From contig CALUJC010000004.1 in assembly GCA_944320865.1 (NCBI GenBank), forward strand, positions 1 through 64,000: a stretch of DNA of 64,000 nucleotides. The letters run 5' to 3'. The stretch is from an uncultured Bacteroides sp. GTDB lineage: Bacteria > Bacteroidota > Bacteroidia > Bacteroidales > Bacteroidaceae. Positions within the stretch are counted from its first letter, which is position 1; each line of letters opens with the position of its first letter. This document shows positions 9,639 through 18,420 of the stretch, one piece after another. The translations under genes were made by a program, and so were the position numbers. Below the pieces are notes generated by a model that worked only from the letters and a program-made list of their open reading frames with translations, had not been told where the DNA came from and did not search any database.

Positions 9639-11531
9639 TTAGATTAGTAGTATCAGGATGAGGGCCAGGGCACCGAGCAGGAATACCAAGGCATATTGCT
9701 GCACACGTCCGCTTTGCAGGCCGCGTATCTCGTCGCTGGTGGCGTTGGCACTCCAGGCCAGGAAGTTGAAGAAGCCGTCTACCACATGGCGGTCCCACCA
9801 GGCGATGGGGCGCGAGATGCAGGCAAAGATGATGCGGTGCGTGATGAACTGGTAAATCTCGTCGATGTAGAAGCGGTGGTAAGCAGCCGTCCACAGCGAG
9901 CGGAAGCGGCGTGCCAGGGCGTCGGCAACGGGCTGCTTGTCGCGGGCATACATCCACGTGGCCAGGGCGATGGCGACGAGGGCCACGGCAATGCTGGTGC
10001 CGGCCACTGTCCAGTCGATGTGTATGTCGTAGGCCGTGCCGTTGGAGCTGACCAGGTGCCCGAAAGGCAATGCCCATCCGGCCACCACGGTGATGACGGC
10101 CAATACTATCAAGGGGATAGTCATGCTCAGCGGGCTTTCGTGGGGACGGTGCTCGGCGTGGAGCTCCTTGTTCTCCGTGCCCCAGAAGATGCCGTAGTAG
10201 AGGCGGAACATATAGAATGCGGTCATGCCGGCAATGGCAGTCATAATCCAGCCCATCGCCGGGCTGAACTGGAAGCAGGCGGCCAGTATCTCATCCTTCG
10301 AGAAGAAGCCGCTCAGCGGCCAGATGCCTGCAATGGCGAGGCAGGCGATGAGGAACGTGATGTGCGTCACGGGCATATACCGGCGCAGGCCGCCCATGGC
10401 GGACATCTCGTTGCTGTGCACGGCGTGGATGATGCTGCCGGCGCCCAGGAACAACAGCGCCTTGAACATGGCGTGGGTGAACAGGTGGAACATGCCCGCC
10501 ATGTAGCCCAGCCCTCCCTCGTGCGGGTCGGCGGAGGTGCACACGCCCAGGGCCACCATCATGAAGCCTATCTGCGAGATGGTGGAGAAGGCCAGCACGC
10601 GCTTGATGTCGCTCTGCACGCAGGCCACCGACGCGGCGTAGAAGGCAGTGAACGCCCCCACGTAGGCCACGAGGTGAAGCACGTCGGGCGCATAGGCAAT
10701 GAACAGGGGGAACATGCGTGCCACCAGGTACACGCCCGCTACCACCATAGTGGCGGCGTGGATAAGTGCGGAGACAGGCGTGGGACCCTCCATGGCATCG
10801 GGCAGCCAGATGTGCAGCGGGAACATGGCGCTCTTGCCCGCACCGCCGATGAACATCAGCCCCAAGGCCAGCGGAATCATGGCCGCGCCCCCACGGGCCA
10901 GCATCATCGTGTCCGGCTCAAAGGTGTAGGTGCCGGCGTAGTAGCCGTAGATAAGGATGCCCACCAGAAAGCCCAGGTCGGCAAAGCGGGTGACGATGAA
11001 GGCCTTCTTCGAAGCCGCGATGGCCGCCGGCTTGGTGTAGTAGAAGCCGATGAGCAGGTAGGACGACACGCCCACCAGCTCCCAGAACAGGTACATCTGG
11101 AAGATGTTCGTAGCCACCACCAGCCCCAGCATGGACATGGTGAACAGCGACAGGAAGGCGTAGTAGCGCTGGAAGCCCCGCTCGCCCTTCATGTAGCCGA
11201 AGGAGTAGATGTGCACCATGAGCGACACGGTGCTGATGACCAGCAGCATCACCACCGAGATGGGGTCGAGCAGTATGCCCATGCCTATGCACAGCCGCTC
11301 GGTGAAGGGCAGCCACGCGAAGTCGTAGGGAATGAGCGTCTCGTAAGTGCCGTCCGCCAGCCGGGGCATGCCGAAGTAGCTCACGGCGGTGACGTACGAC
11401 AGCACCGCCACGGCGCCCAGCACCACGGTGCCTATCAGCCCCGCCGTGCGGTGGGACATCCACTTGCCCCCCAGCCCCAACGTGAGGAACGACAGGAAAG
11501 GCAACAGCAGGATAAGAATCGTATATTCCAT
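9639..11531 (-). CDS. nuoL: Complex I subunit NuoL
   Basis: Distal antiporter-like proton-pumping subunit with the long lateral helix. 630 residues. Conserved TM5 motif MYLFWELVGVSSYLLIG, the FPLHIWLPDAMEGPTPVSALIHAATMV block, and a C-terminal extension for the lateral helix. A 221-bp gap containing a 22-bp tandem array separates it from nuoK upstream; every other gap in the operon is under 30 bp. nuoLMN could therefore have a transcript of its own, but no clear promoter was found in the gap. Confidence 0.96.
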   Translation of the reverse strand: MEYTILILLLPFLSFLTLGLGGKWMSHRTAGLIGTVVLGAVAVLSYVTAVSYFGMPRLADGTYETLIPYDFAWLPFTERLCIGMGILLDPISVVMLLVISTVSLMVHIYSFGYMKGERGFQRYYAFLSLFTMSMLGLVVATNIFQMYLFWELVGVSSYLLIGFYYTKPAAIAASKKAFIVTRFADLGFLVGILIYGYYAGTYTFEPDTMMLARGGAAMIPLALGLMFIGGAGKSAMFPLHIWLPDAMEGPTPVSALIHAATMVVAGVYLVARMFPLFIAYAPDVLHLVAYVGAFTAFYAASVACVQSDIKRVLAFSTISQIGFMMVALGVCTSADPHEGGLGYMAGMFHLFTHAMFKALLFLGAGSIIHAVHSNEMSAMGGLRRYMPVTHITFLIACLAIAGIWPLSGFFSKDEILAACFQFSPAMGWIMTAIAGMTAFYMFRLYYGIFWGTENKELHAEHRPHESPLSMTIPLIVLAVITVVAGWALPFGHLVSSNGTAYDIHIDWTVAGTSIAVALVAIALATWMYARDKQPVADALARRFRSLWTAAYHRFYIDEIYQFITHRIIFACISRPIAWWDRHVVDGFFNFLAWSANATSDEIRGLQSGRVQQYALVFLLGALALILILLI

Positions 11532-11587
11532 ATTCTATAGTGTATTTTATGTTTCAATCAGTCATATTTGCCACCCCATCGGGGCGC

Positions 11588-11752
11588 GTTTAATAAGGCG
11601 TTATGGTCCCGTTCAAAATGGATGCGCGTCCGTTTATAACTGGATGCGCGTCCGTTTCAAAATGGATGCGCGTCCGTTTCCAACGACACTACGGTCCGTT
11701 TCCAACGGCGCTATAGTCCGTTTCCGGCTGCGCCCCAGTCCGCTTGCCACTG
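11588..11752. repeat. 22-bp degenerate tandem array between nuoK and nuoL
   Basis: Seven consecutive 22-bp units start at 11588, 11610, 11632, 11654, 11676, 11698 and 11720, with a weaker partial unit up to nuoK. Each begins with a variant of GTTTC and ends GTCC. Units 2-4 share GGATGCGCGTCC, itself almost palindromic; units 5-7 diverge in the middle (ACACTACG, GCGCTATA, TGCGCCCCA) but keep GTTTCC and GTCC. There are no spacers, so it is not CRISPR. The frame open across it on the plus strand is not a credible gene. Confidence 0.85.
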
Positions 11753-12061
11753 CTACCATTTCAAGTCCTCAATCCGGTCGGCCTGGATGCTGCGGATGTT
11801 GCGGTAGATGTTTATCATGATGGCGATGGCGATGGCCGTCTCCGCTGCCGAGATGGCGATGGAGAACAGGGCGAAGAAGTGCCCCTCCGTGCCATCGGGG
11901 AAGAGGTAACGGTTGAACGCGGCGAAGTTGATGTCGGTGGCGTTCAGAATCAGCTCAATCGAGATAAGCATGGCCAGCGTGTTGCGGCGCGTCAGGAAGC
12001 CGTAGATGCCCGCAAAGAGCATGATGGCCGAGACGATGAGGTAGTATTCCAAGTGTATCAT
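11753..12061 (-). CDS. nuoK: Complex I subunit NuoK
   Basis: Small membrane subunit of the proton channel arm. 102 residues, three transmembrane helices, with the buried glutamates typical of NuoK (LAMLISIELILNAT and AISAAETAIAIAI). Lies 18 bp after nuoJ. The downstream gap to nuoL carries the 22-bp array. Confidence 0.95.
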   Translation of the reverse strand: MIHLEYYLIVSAIMLFAGIYGFLTRRNTLAMLISIELILNATDINFAAFNRYLFPDGTEGHFFALFSIAISAAETAIAIAIMINIYRNIRSIQADRIEDLKW

Positions 12062-12079
12062 AATCGCAATGTATCAGTA

Positions 12080-12592
12080 TTATCGTTTTCTTGCAATGAG
12101 CAGCCCGCCCACTATGCAGGCCAGCAGCAGCACGCTCACGGCCTCGAAGGGCAGCAGGTAGCCATACTTGTCGCTGCTGAGCATCTGGCGGCCTATCAGG
12201 TCGAAGTCCAGCTCGGCAGGCGTCACCGTGGCGGCGGCCACGAATTTATGTTTCAGCGTGATGAAGAGCACAATGACGGCGCCCGCCAGTGTCGCCCCCA
12301 GTCCGGCCCAGAAGCGGCTGCGTTTGAGCCGTTGCGCCCGGTCGCCCTCGCCGCTGGTCAGCAGTATGGAGAACACGTAGAGCACCACGATGCCCCCGGC
12401 GTAGACCATGATTTGCACGGCTCCCAGGAAGGTGTAGCCCAGCAGGAAGTAGAATCCCGCCGTGCCCAGCAGCACGAACAGCAGGAAGGTGGCGGCGCGC
12501 ACGATGCGGCGCGTGGTCACCGTCAGCACGGAGAACACGGCGATGAATGCCGCCAGGGCGAAGAATACGATGGTTTCAAGACTTATATCCAT
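12080..12592 (-). CDS. nuoJ: Complex I subunit NuoJ
   Basis: Membrane subunit of Complex I next to NuoK and NuoA. 170 residues, about five transmembrane helices, with the NuoJ block LLGYTFLGAVQIMVYAGGIVVLYVFSI (shown in part). The C terminus is short and basic (LLIARKR). 24 bp after nuoI, 18 bp before nuoK. Confidence 0.93.
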   Translation of the reverse strand: MDISLETIVFFALAAFIAVFSVLTVTTRRIVRAATFLLFVLLGTAGFYFLLGYTFLGAVQIMVYAGGIVVLYVFSILLTSGEGDRAQRLKRSRFWAGLGATLAGAVIVLFITLKHKFVAAATVTPAELDFDLIGRQMLSSDKYGYLLPFEAVSVLLLACIVGGLLIARKR

Positions 12593-12616
12593 ATCTTATG
12601 TGTTGATTGACGTGTA

Positions 12617-13102
12617 TTATTCAGTAGTTGGCTTGGCTTTTTCCTCCACGTGGCTGCCCGGGTGGTTCAGCGTCATGATGAGCTTGGAGCGGTCGAACAC
12701 GGCGTGCTCGAACTGCTGGTCGAACGTGATGGCGTGGTGCGGGCAAGCGTTGACGCACAGCTGGCAGAACATGCACGAGCCGAGGTTGTACTCATACCGG
12801 GCCAGGATGCGCTTCTTCTTGCCGTCGTCCGTGGTGATGGTCTCGCTCGTCACCTTGATGGTGCCGTTGGGGCAGGCCATCTGGCACAGTCCGCAGGCTA
12901 TGCAGTGGTGCTCGTTGCGCTCATTGTGGGGCATGACCAGCGTGCCGCGAAAGCGGTCGAACATTTTCAGTTCCCGCCGGTTTTCGGGATACTGTTCCGT
13001 AATCTTCGGGGTGAAGAACTCGCGCATCGACGTCTTCAGTCCCGTGGCCAGGCTTCCTATCGCGTGGAACAGCCCGCCGAAGTATGTCTCTTTTTCTTCC
13101 AT
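12617..13102 (-). CDS. nuoI: Complex I subunit NuoI (two 4Fe-4S clusters)
   Basis: Peripheral-arm ferredoxin-like subunit that carries clusters N6a and N6b and passes electrons to NuoB. 161 residues with two full motifs, CIACGLCQMACP and CMFCQLCVNACP, each followed by the last cysteine and proline. 28 bp after nuoH. With nuoE, nuoF and nuoG absent, NuoI is the most likely electron entry point in this reduced complex (inference). Confidence 0.96.
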   Translation of the reverse strand: MEEKETYFGGLFHAIGSLATGLKTSMREFFTPKITEQYPENRRELKMFDRFRGTLVMPHNERNEHHCIACGLCQMACPNGTIKVTSETITTDDGKKKRILARYEYNLGSCMFCQLCVNACPHHAITFDQQFEHAVFDRSKLIMTLNHPGSHVEEKAKPTTE

Positions 13103-13130
13103 AATTCTCAGAACATCTCTTAGTGATACA

Positions 13131-14207
13131 TTAGAAGTGCAGCCCGAAAGCCACCAGCAGCGCCATCAGCACCAGGTTGGCCATCGATATGGGCATCAGG
13201 TATTTCCATTCCAGCTTCAGGATGTTGTCGATGCGCAGGCGGGGGAACGTCCACCGCATCCACATCATTAGGAACACTACGAAGAATGCCTTCCCGAAGA
13301 ACCAGATGAAGCCGGGAATGTAGTCCATCACCATATTGAATCCGTCCAGTCCGGGTATGTGCAGCGGCATCCATCCGCCCAGGAACACGGTGGCTGCCAC
13401 GGCCGACACGATGAACAAGTTCAGGTACTCAGCCAGGTAGAAGAAGCCGAAGCCCATGCCGCTGTACTCCGTGTGGTAGCCGGCCGTCAGCTCGCTTTCG
13501 GCTTCCGGCAGGTCGAAGGGGCCGCGGTTGCACTCCGCATTGGCGGCAATCAGGTAGATGATGAAGGCTATGATGGCCGGGATGTGTCCCTTGAAGATGA
13601 ACCACCCGTCGGCCTGTCCGGCCACAATCTCCGAAATCTGCATGGTGCCCGTCAGCACCACCATGGTCAGTATGCTCATGCCTACCGACAGCTCGTAGCT
13701 CACAATCTGTGCGCCGCTACGCATGGCGCCAATCAGCGAGAACTTGTTGTTGGAGCTCCATCCCGCCAGCAGAATGCCTATCACGCCGATGCCCGATGCG
13801 GCCAGCAGGAAGAAGATGCCGATGTTGAAGTCCAGCACCTCCAACCCTTTGTTGATGGGCAGGCAGGCAAAGGTGAGGAACGAGGCCAGCAGCACCATGT
13901 AGGGGGCCAGGTCGTAGAGCAGCTTGTCGGCGCCCTTGGGGCGGAAGATTTCCTTCGTGAGCATCTTCAGCACGTCGCAGAATACTTGCAGCGTCCCGTA
14001 AGGGCCTACGCGGTTGGGGCCCAGGCGGCACTGGAAGAAGCCGCAGACCTTGCGCTCCATATAAATCAGTATGATGGCCAATATGGCATATAGCAGCACG
14101 ATGCACACCCCGATGACTACGCACTCGATGAAGATGGCAAGCCCTTCGGGCATCACCGATGTCAGCAGTTGGTGTATCCAGTTTGTTACAATACTAAAGT
14201 CAAACAT
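13131..14207 (-). CDS. nuoH: Complex I subunit NuoH
   Basis: Membrane subunit that forms the quinone-binding junction with NuoB and NuoD. 358 residues, about eight transmembrane helices. Family signatures: [20 protein letters not shown] near residue 50 and [20 protein letters not shown] in the later loop. 28 bp after nuoCD. Confidence 0.96.
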   Translation of the reverse strand: MFDFSIVTNWIHQLLTSVMPEGLAIFIECVVIGVCIVLLYAILAIILIYMERKVCGFFQCRLGPNRVGPYGTLQVFCDVLKMLTKEIFRPKGADKLLYDLAPYMVLLASFLTFACLPINKGLEVLDFNIGIFFLLAASGIGVIGILLAGWSSNNKFSLIGAMRSGAQIVSYELSVGMSILTMVVLTGTMQISEIVAGQADGWFIFKGHIPAIIAFIIYLIAANAECNRGPFDLPEAESELTAGYHTEYSGMGFGFFYLAEYLNLFIVSAVAATVFLGGWMPLHIPGLDGFNMVMDYIPGFIWFFGKAFFVVFLMMWMRWTFPRLRIDNILKLEWKYLMPISMANLVLMALLVAFGLHF

Positions 14208-14235
14208 TTCTTTTGAGTGTTTATTGAATTAGTGT

Positions 14236-15831
14236 TTAGCGGTCAATATCGGGGACAACGTAGTCCAGCGTTCCGCCGATGGCTATCAGGTCGGCAATCT
14301 TGCCGCCACGGCAAATGGTGTCCATCGTGCCTACCAGCGGCAATCCGGTGGCGCGGTAGTGCAGGCGGTAGGGCATCTTGTCGCCACGGCTTTCCAGGTA
14401 CACGCCAAACTCGCCACGGCTGCCTTCCACAGCTGCATAGTACGAGCCTTCGGGCACCTTGATGATGGGTTTCATCTTCTCTTGATAAGGCCCTTCGGGA
14501 ATGTTGTCTATCAGTTGCTCGATGATGTGCAGGCTTTCTTCGATTTCCTCAATGCGCACCCGGTAGCGGGCGTAGCTGTCGCCTTCCGTGTGGAGTATTT
14601 CTTTGAAGTCTACCTTGTCGTAGGCGGCATAGGGCATACGCTTGCGCACGTCGCAAGCCCAGCCGCTGGCACGTCCTGTGCCTCCGGTGGCACCAAACGA
14701 AATGGCATCCTCCCGGCTCAGCACGCCCACGCCTTTCAGACGCTGGTGGGCAATGACGTTGCCGCCGAAGATGTCTTGGTATTCCTGCAGGTTGCGGCGC
14801 ATGTAGGGGATGAACTCCTTTACCCGGTGCACAAAGTTGGGGTGAATGTCGGCTTGTACGCCACCGATGGTGTTATAGTTCAAGATGAGGCGTCCGCCAC
14901 AAGTCTCTTCAAAGATGTCCAGCACCTTTTCGCGGTCGCGGAAGCCGTAGAGGAAAGCGGTAGTGGCGCCCAGGTCCTGGCAAAGGCAGGAGAAGAACAG
15001 TATGTGCGAGTCGATGCGTTGCAGCTCGTCCATGATGGTGCGTATGTACTGCACGCGTTCGCTCACCTCTACGCCCATGGCCTTTTCGATGCACATGCAC
15101 AGGGCATGGCGGTTTTGCATGGCACCCAGGTAGTCCAAACGGTCGGTCAGGGCCAATGTCTGCGGGTAGGTCAGGCTTTCATTCATCTTTTCGATGCCCC
15201 GGTGTATGTAGCCGCAGTTCACGTCTATCTTTCGGATGTTTTCTCCCTCCAGCGATACGCGGAAGCGCAGTACGCCGTGCGTGGCGGGGTGTTGCGGGCC
15301 GATGTTCACCACATATTCCTCGTCGCCAAACAGCACGTTGGTCTTGGTCTTCGGCCTGCCTTCTTCGTCCAGTTCCACCTCTTGTGTGGTGTCTTCGGTT
15401 TCCTCGTTGGTCATGCGCAAGGGGTTGTCTTTGGCCGGGTCATTATCCTTTCGCATGGGGTAGCCTACCCAGTCGTTGCGCAAGAACAGGCGGCGCATGT
15501 CGGGATGCCCTGTAAACTCGATGCCGAAGAAGTCGTACACTTCACGTTCGGGCAGTTCGGCTCCCTTCCAAATGTCGGTCACGGTAGGCAGTTCCGGCTG
15601 CTCGCGGTCCAATGTGGCGGTTTTTACAACCATCCGCTTGCCGCTTGTCGTCGACTCCAGGTGGTATACCACGCCCAGGCCGCGCATCGTTTCCTCCGTG
15701 TCTCCCTCGGCAGGAAGCCCCCAGTCCATGCCGGTCAGGCTTTCCAGGAAGTCCATTTGTTCTTCTTGCCGCAAGCGCAGCATTTCCGCATGCAGGTCTT
15801 GCGGTTTTATATGTATTTCTTTCTCCATCAT
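14236..15831 (-). CDS. nuoCD: Fused Complex I subunit NuoCD
   Basis: Peripheral-arm subunits C and D in one 531-residue chain. The NuoC part (about 1-150) has the motif [20 protein letters not shown]. An acidic linker ([15 protein letters not shown]) leads into the 49-kDa/NuoD part with [16 protein letters not shown] and the C-terminal DYVVPDIDR that closes the quinone pocket. The start is a double ATG overlapping the end of nuoB by four bases, implying translational coupling. The NuoC part is shorter than the free-standing protein. Confidence 0.95.
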   Translation of the reverse strand: MMEKEIHIKPQDLHAEMLRLRQEEQMDFLESLTGMDWGLPAEGDTEETMRGLGVVYHLESTTSGKRMVVKTATLDREQPELPTVTDIWKGAELPEREVYDFFGIEFTGHPDMRRLFLRNDWVGYPMRKDNDPAKDNPLRMTNEETEDTTQEVELDEEGRPKTKTNVLFGDEEYVVNIGPQHPATHGVLRFRVSLEGENIRKIDVNCGYIHRGIEKMNESLTYPQTLALTDRLDYLGAMQNRHALCMCIEKAMGVEVSERVQYIRTIMDELQRIDSHILFFSCLCQDLGATTAFLYGFRDREKVLDIFEETCGGRLILNYNTIGGVQADIHPNFVHRVKEFIPYMRRNLQEYQDIFGGNVIAHQRLKGVGVLSREDAISFGATGGTGRASGWACDVRKRMPYAAYDKVDFKEILHTEGDSYARYRVRIEEIEESLHIIEQLIDNIPEGPYQEKMKPIIKVPEGSYYAAVEGSRGEFGVYLESRGDKMPYRLHYRATGLPLVGTMDTICRGGKIADLIAIGGTLDYVVPDIDR

Positions 15832-16430
15832 AAGTCCGTTGCTGCTTGTTTTTCTTTCTTTTCTTTCCGGTTTGTTCCACCGAAGAATTTCTCAACCTTG
15901 ATTTTCCGTTGCAGTTGCATCATGCCGTATAAGAAGGCTTCGGGACGTGGGGGGCATCCGGGCACATACACGTCTACCGGCAATATTTGGTCTACGCCCT
16001 GCACCACGTGGTATGATTTCCGGAAGGGGCCTCCGCTCACGGCGCATCCGCCGATGGCCACCACGTATTTGGGGTCGCCCATCTGGTCGTACAGGCGTTT
16101 CAGCACAGGGGCCATCTTGTTGGTGATAGTGCCGCTTACCAAGATGACGTCTGCCTGCCGGGGACTGTTGCGGGTCACTTCAAAACCAAACCGCGCAATG
16201 TCGTAGCGGGCGGTGCATACGGCCATGAACTCGATGCCGCAACAGCTGGTGGCAAAGGTCAGCGGCCACAGTGAATTGCTTCGCCCCCAGTCTATCAGGT
16301 CGTCCAAAGCACCTACAATGACGTTTACTCCGCCGGCATTCAGCTCTTGGATGAGCTTTTCCAATGTCTCGTTGTCCTGAAATTCCTCGTAAGGGATGGA
16401 CTTTATCTTGGGCTTTTTCATTACTTCCAT
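15828..16430 (-). CDS. nuoB: Complex I subunit NuoB (cluster N2)
   Basis: Carries the terminal 4Fe-4S cluster N2, the electron donor to quinone. 200 residues with the paired cysteines in [10 protein letters not shown], then [10 protein letters not shown] and PGCPPRPEA. Two starts are possible: the ATG at 16430 overlaps nuoA by 10 bp, while the ATG at 16421 makes a TAATG overlap with the nuoA stop and would remove three residues. Confidence 0.96.
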   Translation of the reverse strand: MEVMKKPKIKSIPYEEFQDNETLEKLIQELNAGGVNVIVGALDDLIDWGRSNSLWPLTFATSCCGIEFMAVCTARYDIARFGFEVTRNSPRQADVILVSGTITNKMAPVLKRLYDQMGDPKYVVAIGGCAVSGGPFRKSYHVVQGVDQILPVDVYVPGCPPRPEAFLYGMMQLQRKIKVEKFFGGTNRKEKKEKQAATDL

Positions 16431-16771
16431 TCCAGCGCTCCTTTCCGCCAGGCGTAGGCCAATCCCAGCACTAAGATGAATAAGAAGAAGGCTACGCTCA
16501 GCAGGGCGTCAGGCCCCATTGCTTGAACCCGGACAGCCCAAGGGAACAAAAATACGGTTTCTACTTCAAACATCAGGAAGAGGATGGCAAACAGGTAATA
16601 TCCTACGCGGAATTGCATCCATGACCTGCCGCGTGTGGGAATGCCGCATTCGTATGGCTCCATTTTCTGCGGATTGAAGGAGCGCGGTGCTATGGCCCTC
16701 GCTATGGCCACTACGAGTCCCACGAAAATAATGGCCGTCAGCACGACGGTAACTAAAAACGTAAAGTTCAT
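16421..16771 (-). CDS. nuoA: Complex I subunit NuoA
   Basis: First gene of the nuo operon. 116 residues, three transmembrane helices, with the family block [20 protein letters not shown] in the loop after TM1 and [16 protein letters not shown] in TM2. The conserved acidic residues are present. A -7 element lies about 50 bp before the ATG. Confidence 0.95.
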   Translation of the reverse strand: MNFTFLVTVVLTAIIFVGLVVAIARAIAPRSFNPQKMEPYECGIPTRGRSWMQFRVGYYLFAILFLMFEVETVFLFPWAVRVQAMGPDALLSVAFFLFILVLGLAYAWRKGALEWK

Positions 16772-16821
16772 ACACTCGCTTTTTAATGTATAGAATTAGG
16801 TGCTTTGCCTGTTTGGGCGTG

Positions 16822-16829
16822 CAAAGATA
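16822..16829 (-). promoter_or_regulatory. Promoter -7 element for the nuo operon
   Basis: TATCTTTG on the minus strand (TAnnTTTG), about 50 bp before nuoA. No good -33 TTTG at the expected distance. The rest of the 308-bp trkA-nuoA gap holds the 22-bp array listed separately. Confidence 0.6.
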
Positions 16830-16936
16830 CGGTAAGATTTCTGCCCGTTTGCTATCTTTGGGTGACAAAAAATGCATGCTTTTACACTTTTTATCCTATA
16901 TCAAATTAACAAATGCTTCTTTTCCCCGGCAGATTG

Positions 16937-17068
16937 ATATCCCGGTGCCTTTCCCTTTCTCTCGGCGAGCCGTTGACTTGTCGATAGAAAGCCTCTGTCT
17001 TACCGATAGAAAGCCGGTTTCCTGGCTTAGGAAGGCCACCGCGCCTAAAAGAAAGCATTCAGAGAGTT
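16937..17068. repeat. 22-bp degenerate tandem array between trkA and nuoA
   Basis: Units start at 16937, 16959, 16981, 17003, 17025 and 17047. The clearest three carry TCGATAGAAAGCC, CCGATAGAAAGCC and GCTTAGGAAGGCC at the same place in the 22-bp frame and end CTTA, CCTG and GCCT. The outer units are weaker. The GCTTAGGAAGGCCA core also occurs in the array at 34.8 kb. Confidence 0.75.
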
Positions 17069-17079
17069 TTGACCTTCTT

Positions 17080-18420
17080 TTAGTTGAAGTACTTTTCTAT
17101 CTTCTTTATCATCATGTTCAGGCAGAATACCACGACGTGGTCGCCCGGCTGAATCTGCGTGTTACCCATTACTACGATACCTTCTCCATTGCGTACCAGT
17201 CCGCCGATGGTGACGCCTTTGGGCAATCCCAGGTCTTTTACGGGATGTTGGGTGATTTTGGAGCCGGCCTTGACAATGAACTCCGCCACGTCGGCATTGG
17301 CCACGGTGAGGCATTTCACGTTGCTGACGTCGGCGTCGAGCATCATCTGGTAAATGTGGCTGGCGGCAATCATCTTTTTGTTGATGACGGTGCCTATGTC
17401 CAGGCTTTCCGCCATGCCTATGTAGTCAATGTTCTCTACTTCGGCTACGGTTTTTCTTACTTTCATGCGCTTGGCGGCCAGGCAGGCCAGTATGTTGGTC
17501 TCCGAGTTTCCCGTCAGTGCCACGAAGGCATCGGTATTTTGCAGTCCTTCTTCCATCAGCAGGTCCATGTCGCGCCCGTCGCCGTTGATAATCATTATCC
17601 GGTCGTCCAACAATTCTGCCAATCGGTTGCAACGTGCCAGGTCGTTGTCCACTATTTTCACTTGCATGTAGTCGGGTACGCATTGGGCGGTACGGATGGC
17701 GATGCGGCTTCCTCCCATAATCATGACGCTTTGCACGTCCACATAGTCTTCCTTGCCCGCTATCTTGCGGATGTAGGGGATGTATTTGCGTGTGGTGGTA
17801 AAGTATACTATGTCGTGCAGCTGTATGGAGTCGTCTCCTCGTGGAATAAGGGTTTCTCCTCCCCGCTTGATGGCTACGATGTGGTAGGGCAGGGCAGGAT
17901 CGCCCAGCTGGTGCAGGGGAATGTTCAGAATTTCGGCTTTTTCGCGCATCTTGGTGCCTATCAGTATCAGGGCGCCGTTGCAGAACTCCCACCATTGGCG
18001 CACCCAGCTCATGCGTATGGAAGCGGCTATCTCCTTGGCAGCCAGCATTTCGGGGTAAATGAGGGAGTTTACGCCCAGGTTGCGGAAGAATTCCGCGTGC
18101 TTGGGCAGCAGGTATTCATAGTTGTCAATACGGGCTACTGTCTTGGCGGCTCCCAAGTTGCTGGCCAGCATGCAGGCGGTCATATTCCGGCTTTCGTCTG
18201 GTGTTACGGCAACAAATAGGTCGGCCTTGTCGGCGCCGGCCTCTTTTAGTCCTTTGATGGAAGTCGGTGAGGCAGCTACGGTCATCAAGTCGAAATTAGA
18301 GCTCAACGTGTTCAGCCTTTCTTCATTATCGTCCATCAAGATGATGTCTTGCCTTTCGTGGGATAAAAGCTTTGCCAAGTGTGTGCCAACCGAACCGGCG
18401 CCTGCTATCACAATTTTCAT
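17080..18420 (-). CDS. trkA: TrkA potassium-uptake regulatory subunit
   Basis: Cytoplasmic NAD(H)/ATP-binding gating subunit of the Trk K+ transporter. 446 residues with two RCK units: Rossmann start [19 protein letters not shown] at residue 1 and a second at about 230 ([15 protein letters not shown]), each followed by a TrkA-C domain. The start overlaps the dxs stop by four bases, so the two are one operon. The membrane channel gene trkH, a usual downstream neighbour, is absent here: the next genes are nuo. Confidence 0.95.
   Translation of the reverse strand: MKIVIAGAGSVGTHLAKLLSHERQDIILMDDNEERLNTLSSNFDLMTVAASPTSIKGLKEAGADKADLFVAVTPDESRNMTACMLASNLGAAKTVARIDNYEYLLPKHAEFFRNLGVNSLIYPEMLAAKEIAASIRMSWVRQWWEFCNGALILIGTKMREKAEILNIPLHQLGDPALPYHIVAIKRGGETLIPRGDDSIQLHDIVYFTTTRKYIPYIRKIAGKEDYVDVQSVMIMGGSRIAIRTAQCVPDYMQVKIVDNDLARCNRLAELLDDRIMIINGDGRDMDLLMEEGLQNTDAFVALTGNSETNILACLAAKRMKVRKTVAEVENIDYIGMAESLDIGTVINKKMIAASHIYQMMLDADVSNVKCLTVANADVAEFIVKAGSKITQHPVKDLGLPKGVTIGGLVRNGEGIVVMGNTQIQPGDHVVVFCLNMMIKKIEKYFN

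Noticed and set aside
9696..11540. 614-residue ORF opposite nuoL
   Set aside because: Antisense shadow of a GC-rich gene, His/Gly/Gln-rich with no domain; nuoL is certain.
11588..11752. Possible CRISPR array
   Set aside because: Units are contiguous 22-mers without spacers and with diverging sequence; no cas genes nearby. The same holds for the other arrays.
16853..16860. Plus-strand TATCTTTG as a promoter
   Set aside because: There is no plus-strand gene downstream; the match is likely chance in an AT-rich stretch.
16786..18219. 477-residue plus-strand ORF opposite trkA
   Set aside because: Antisense shadow; it begins in the nuo promoter region and crosses the 22-bp array. TrkA motifs are unambiguous on the minus strand.
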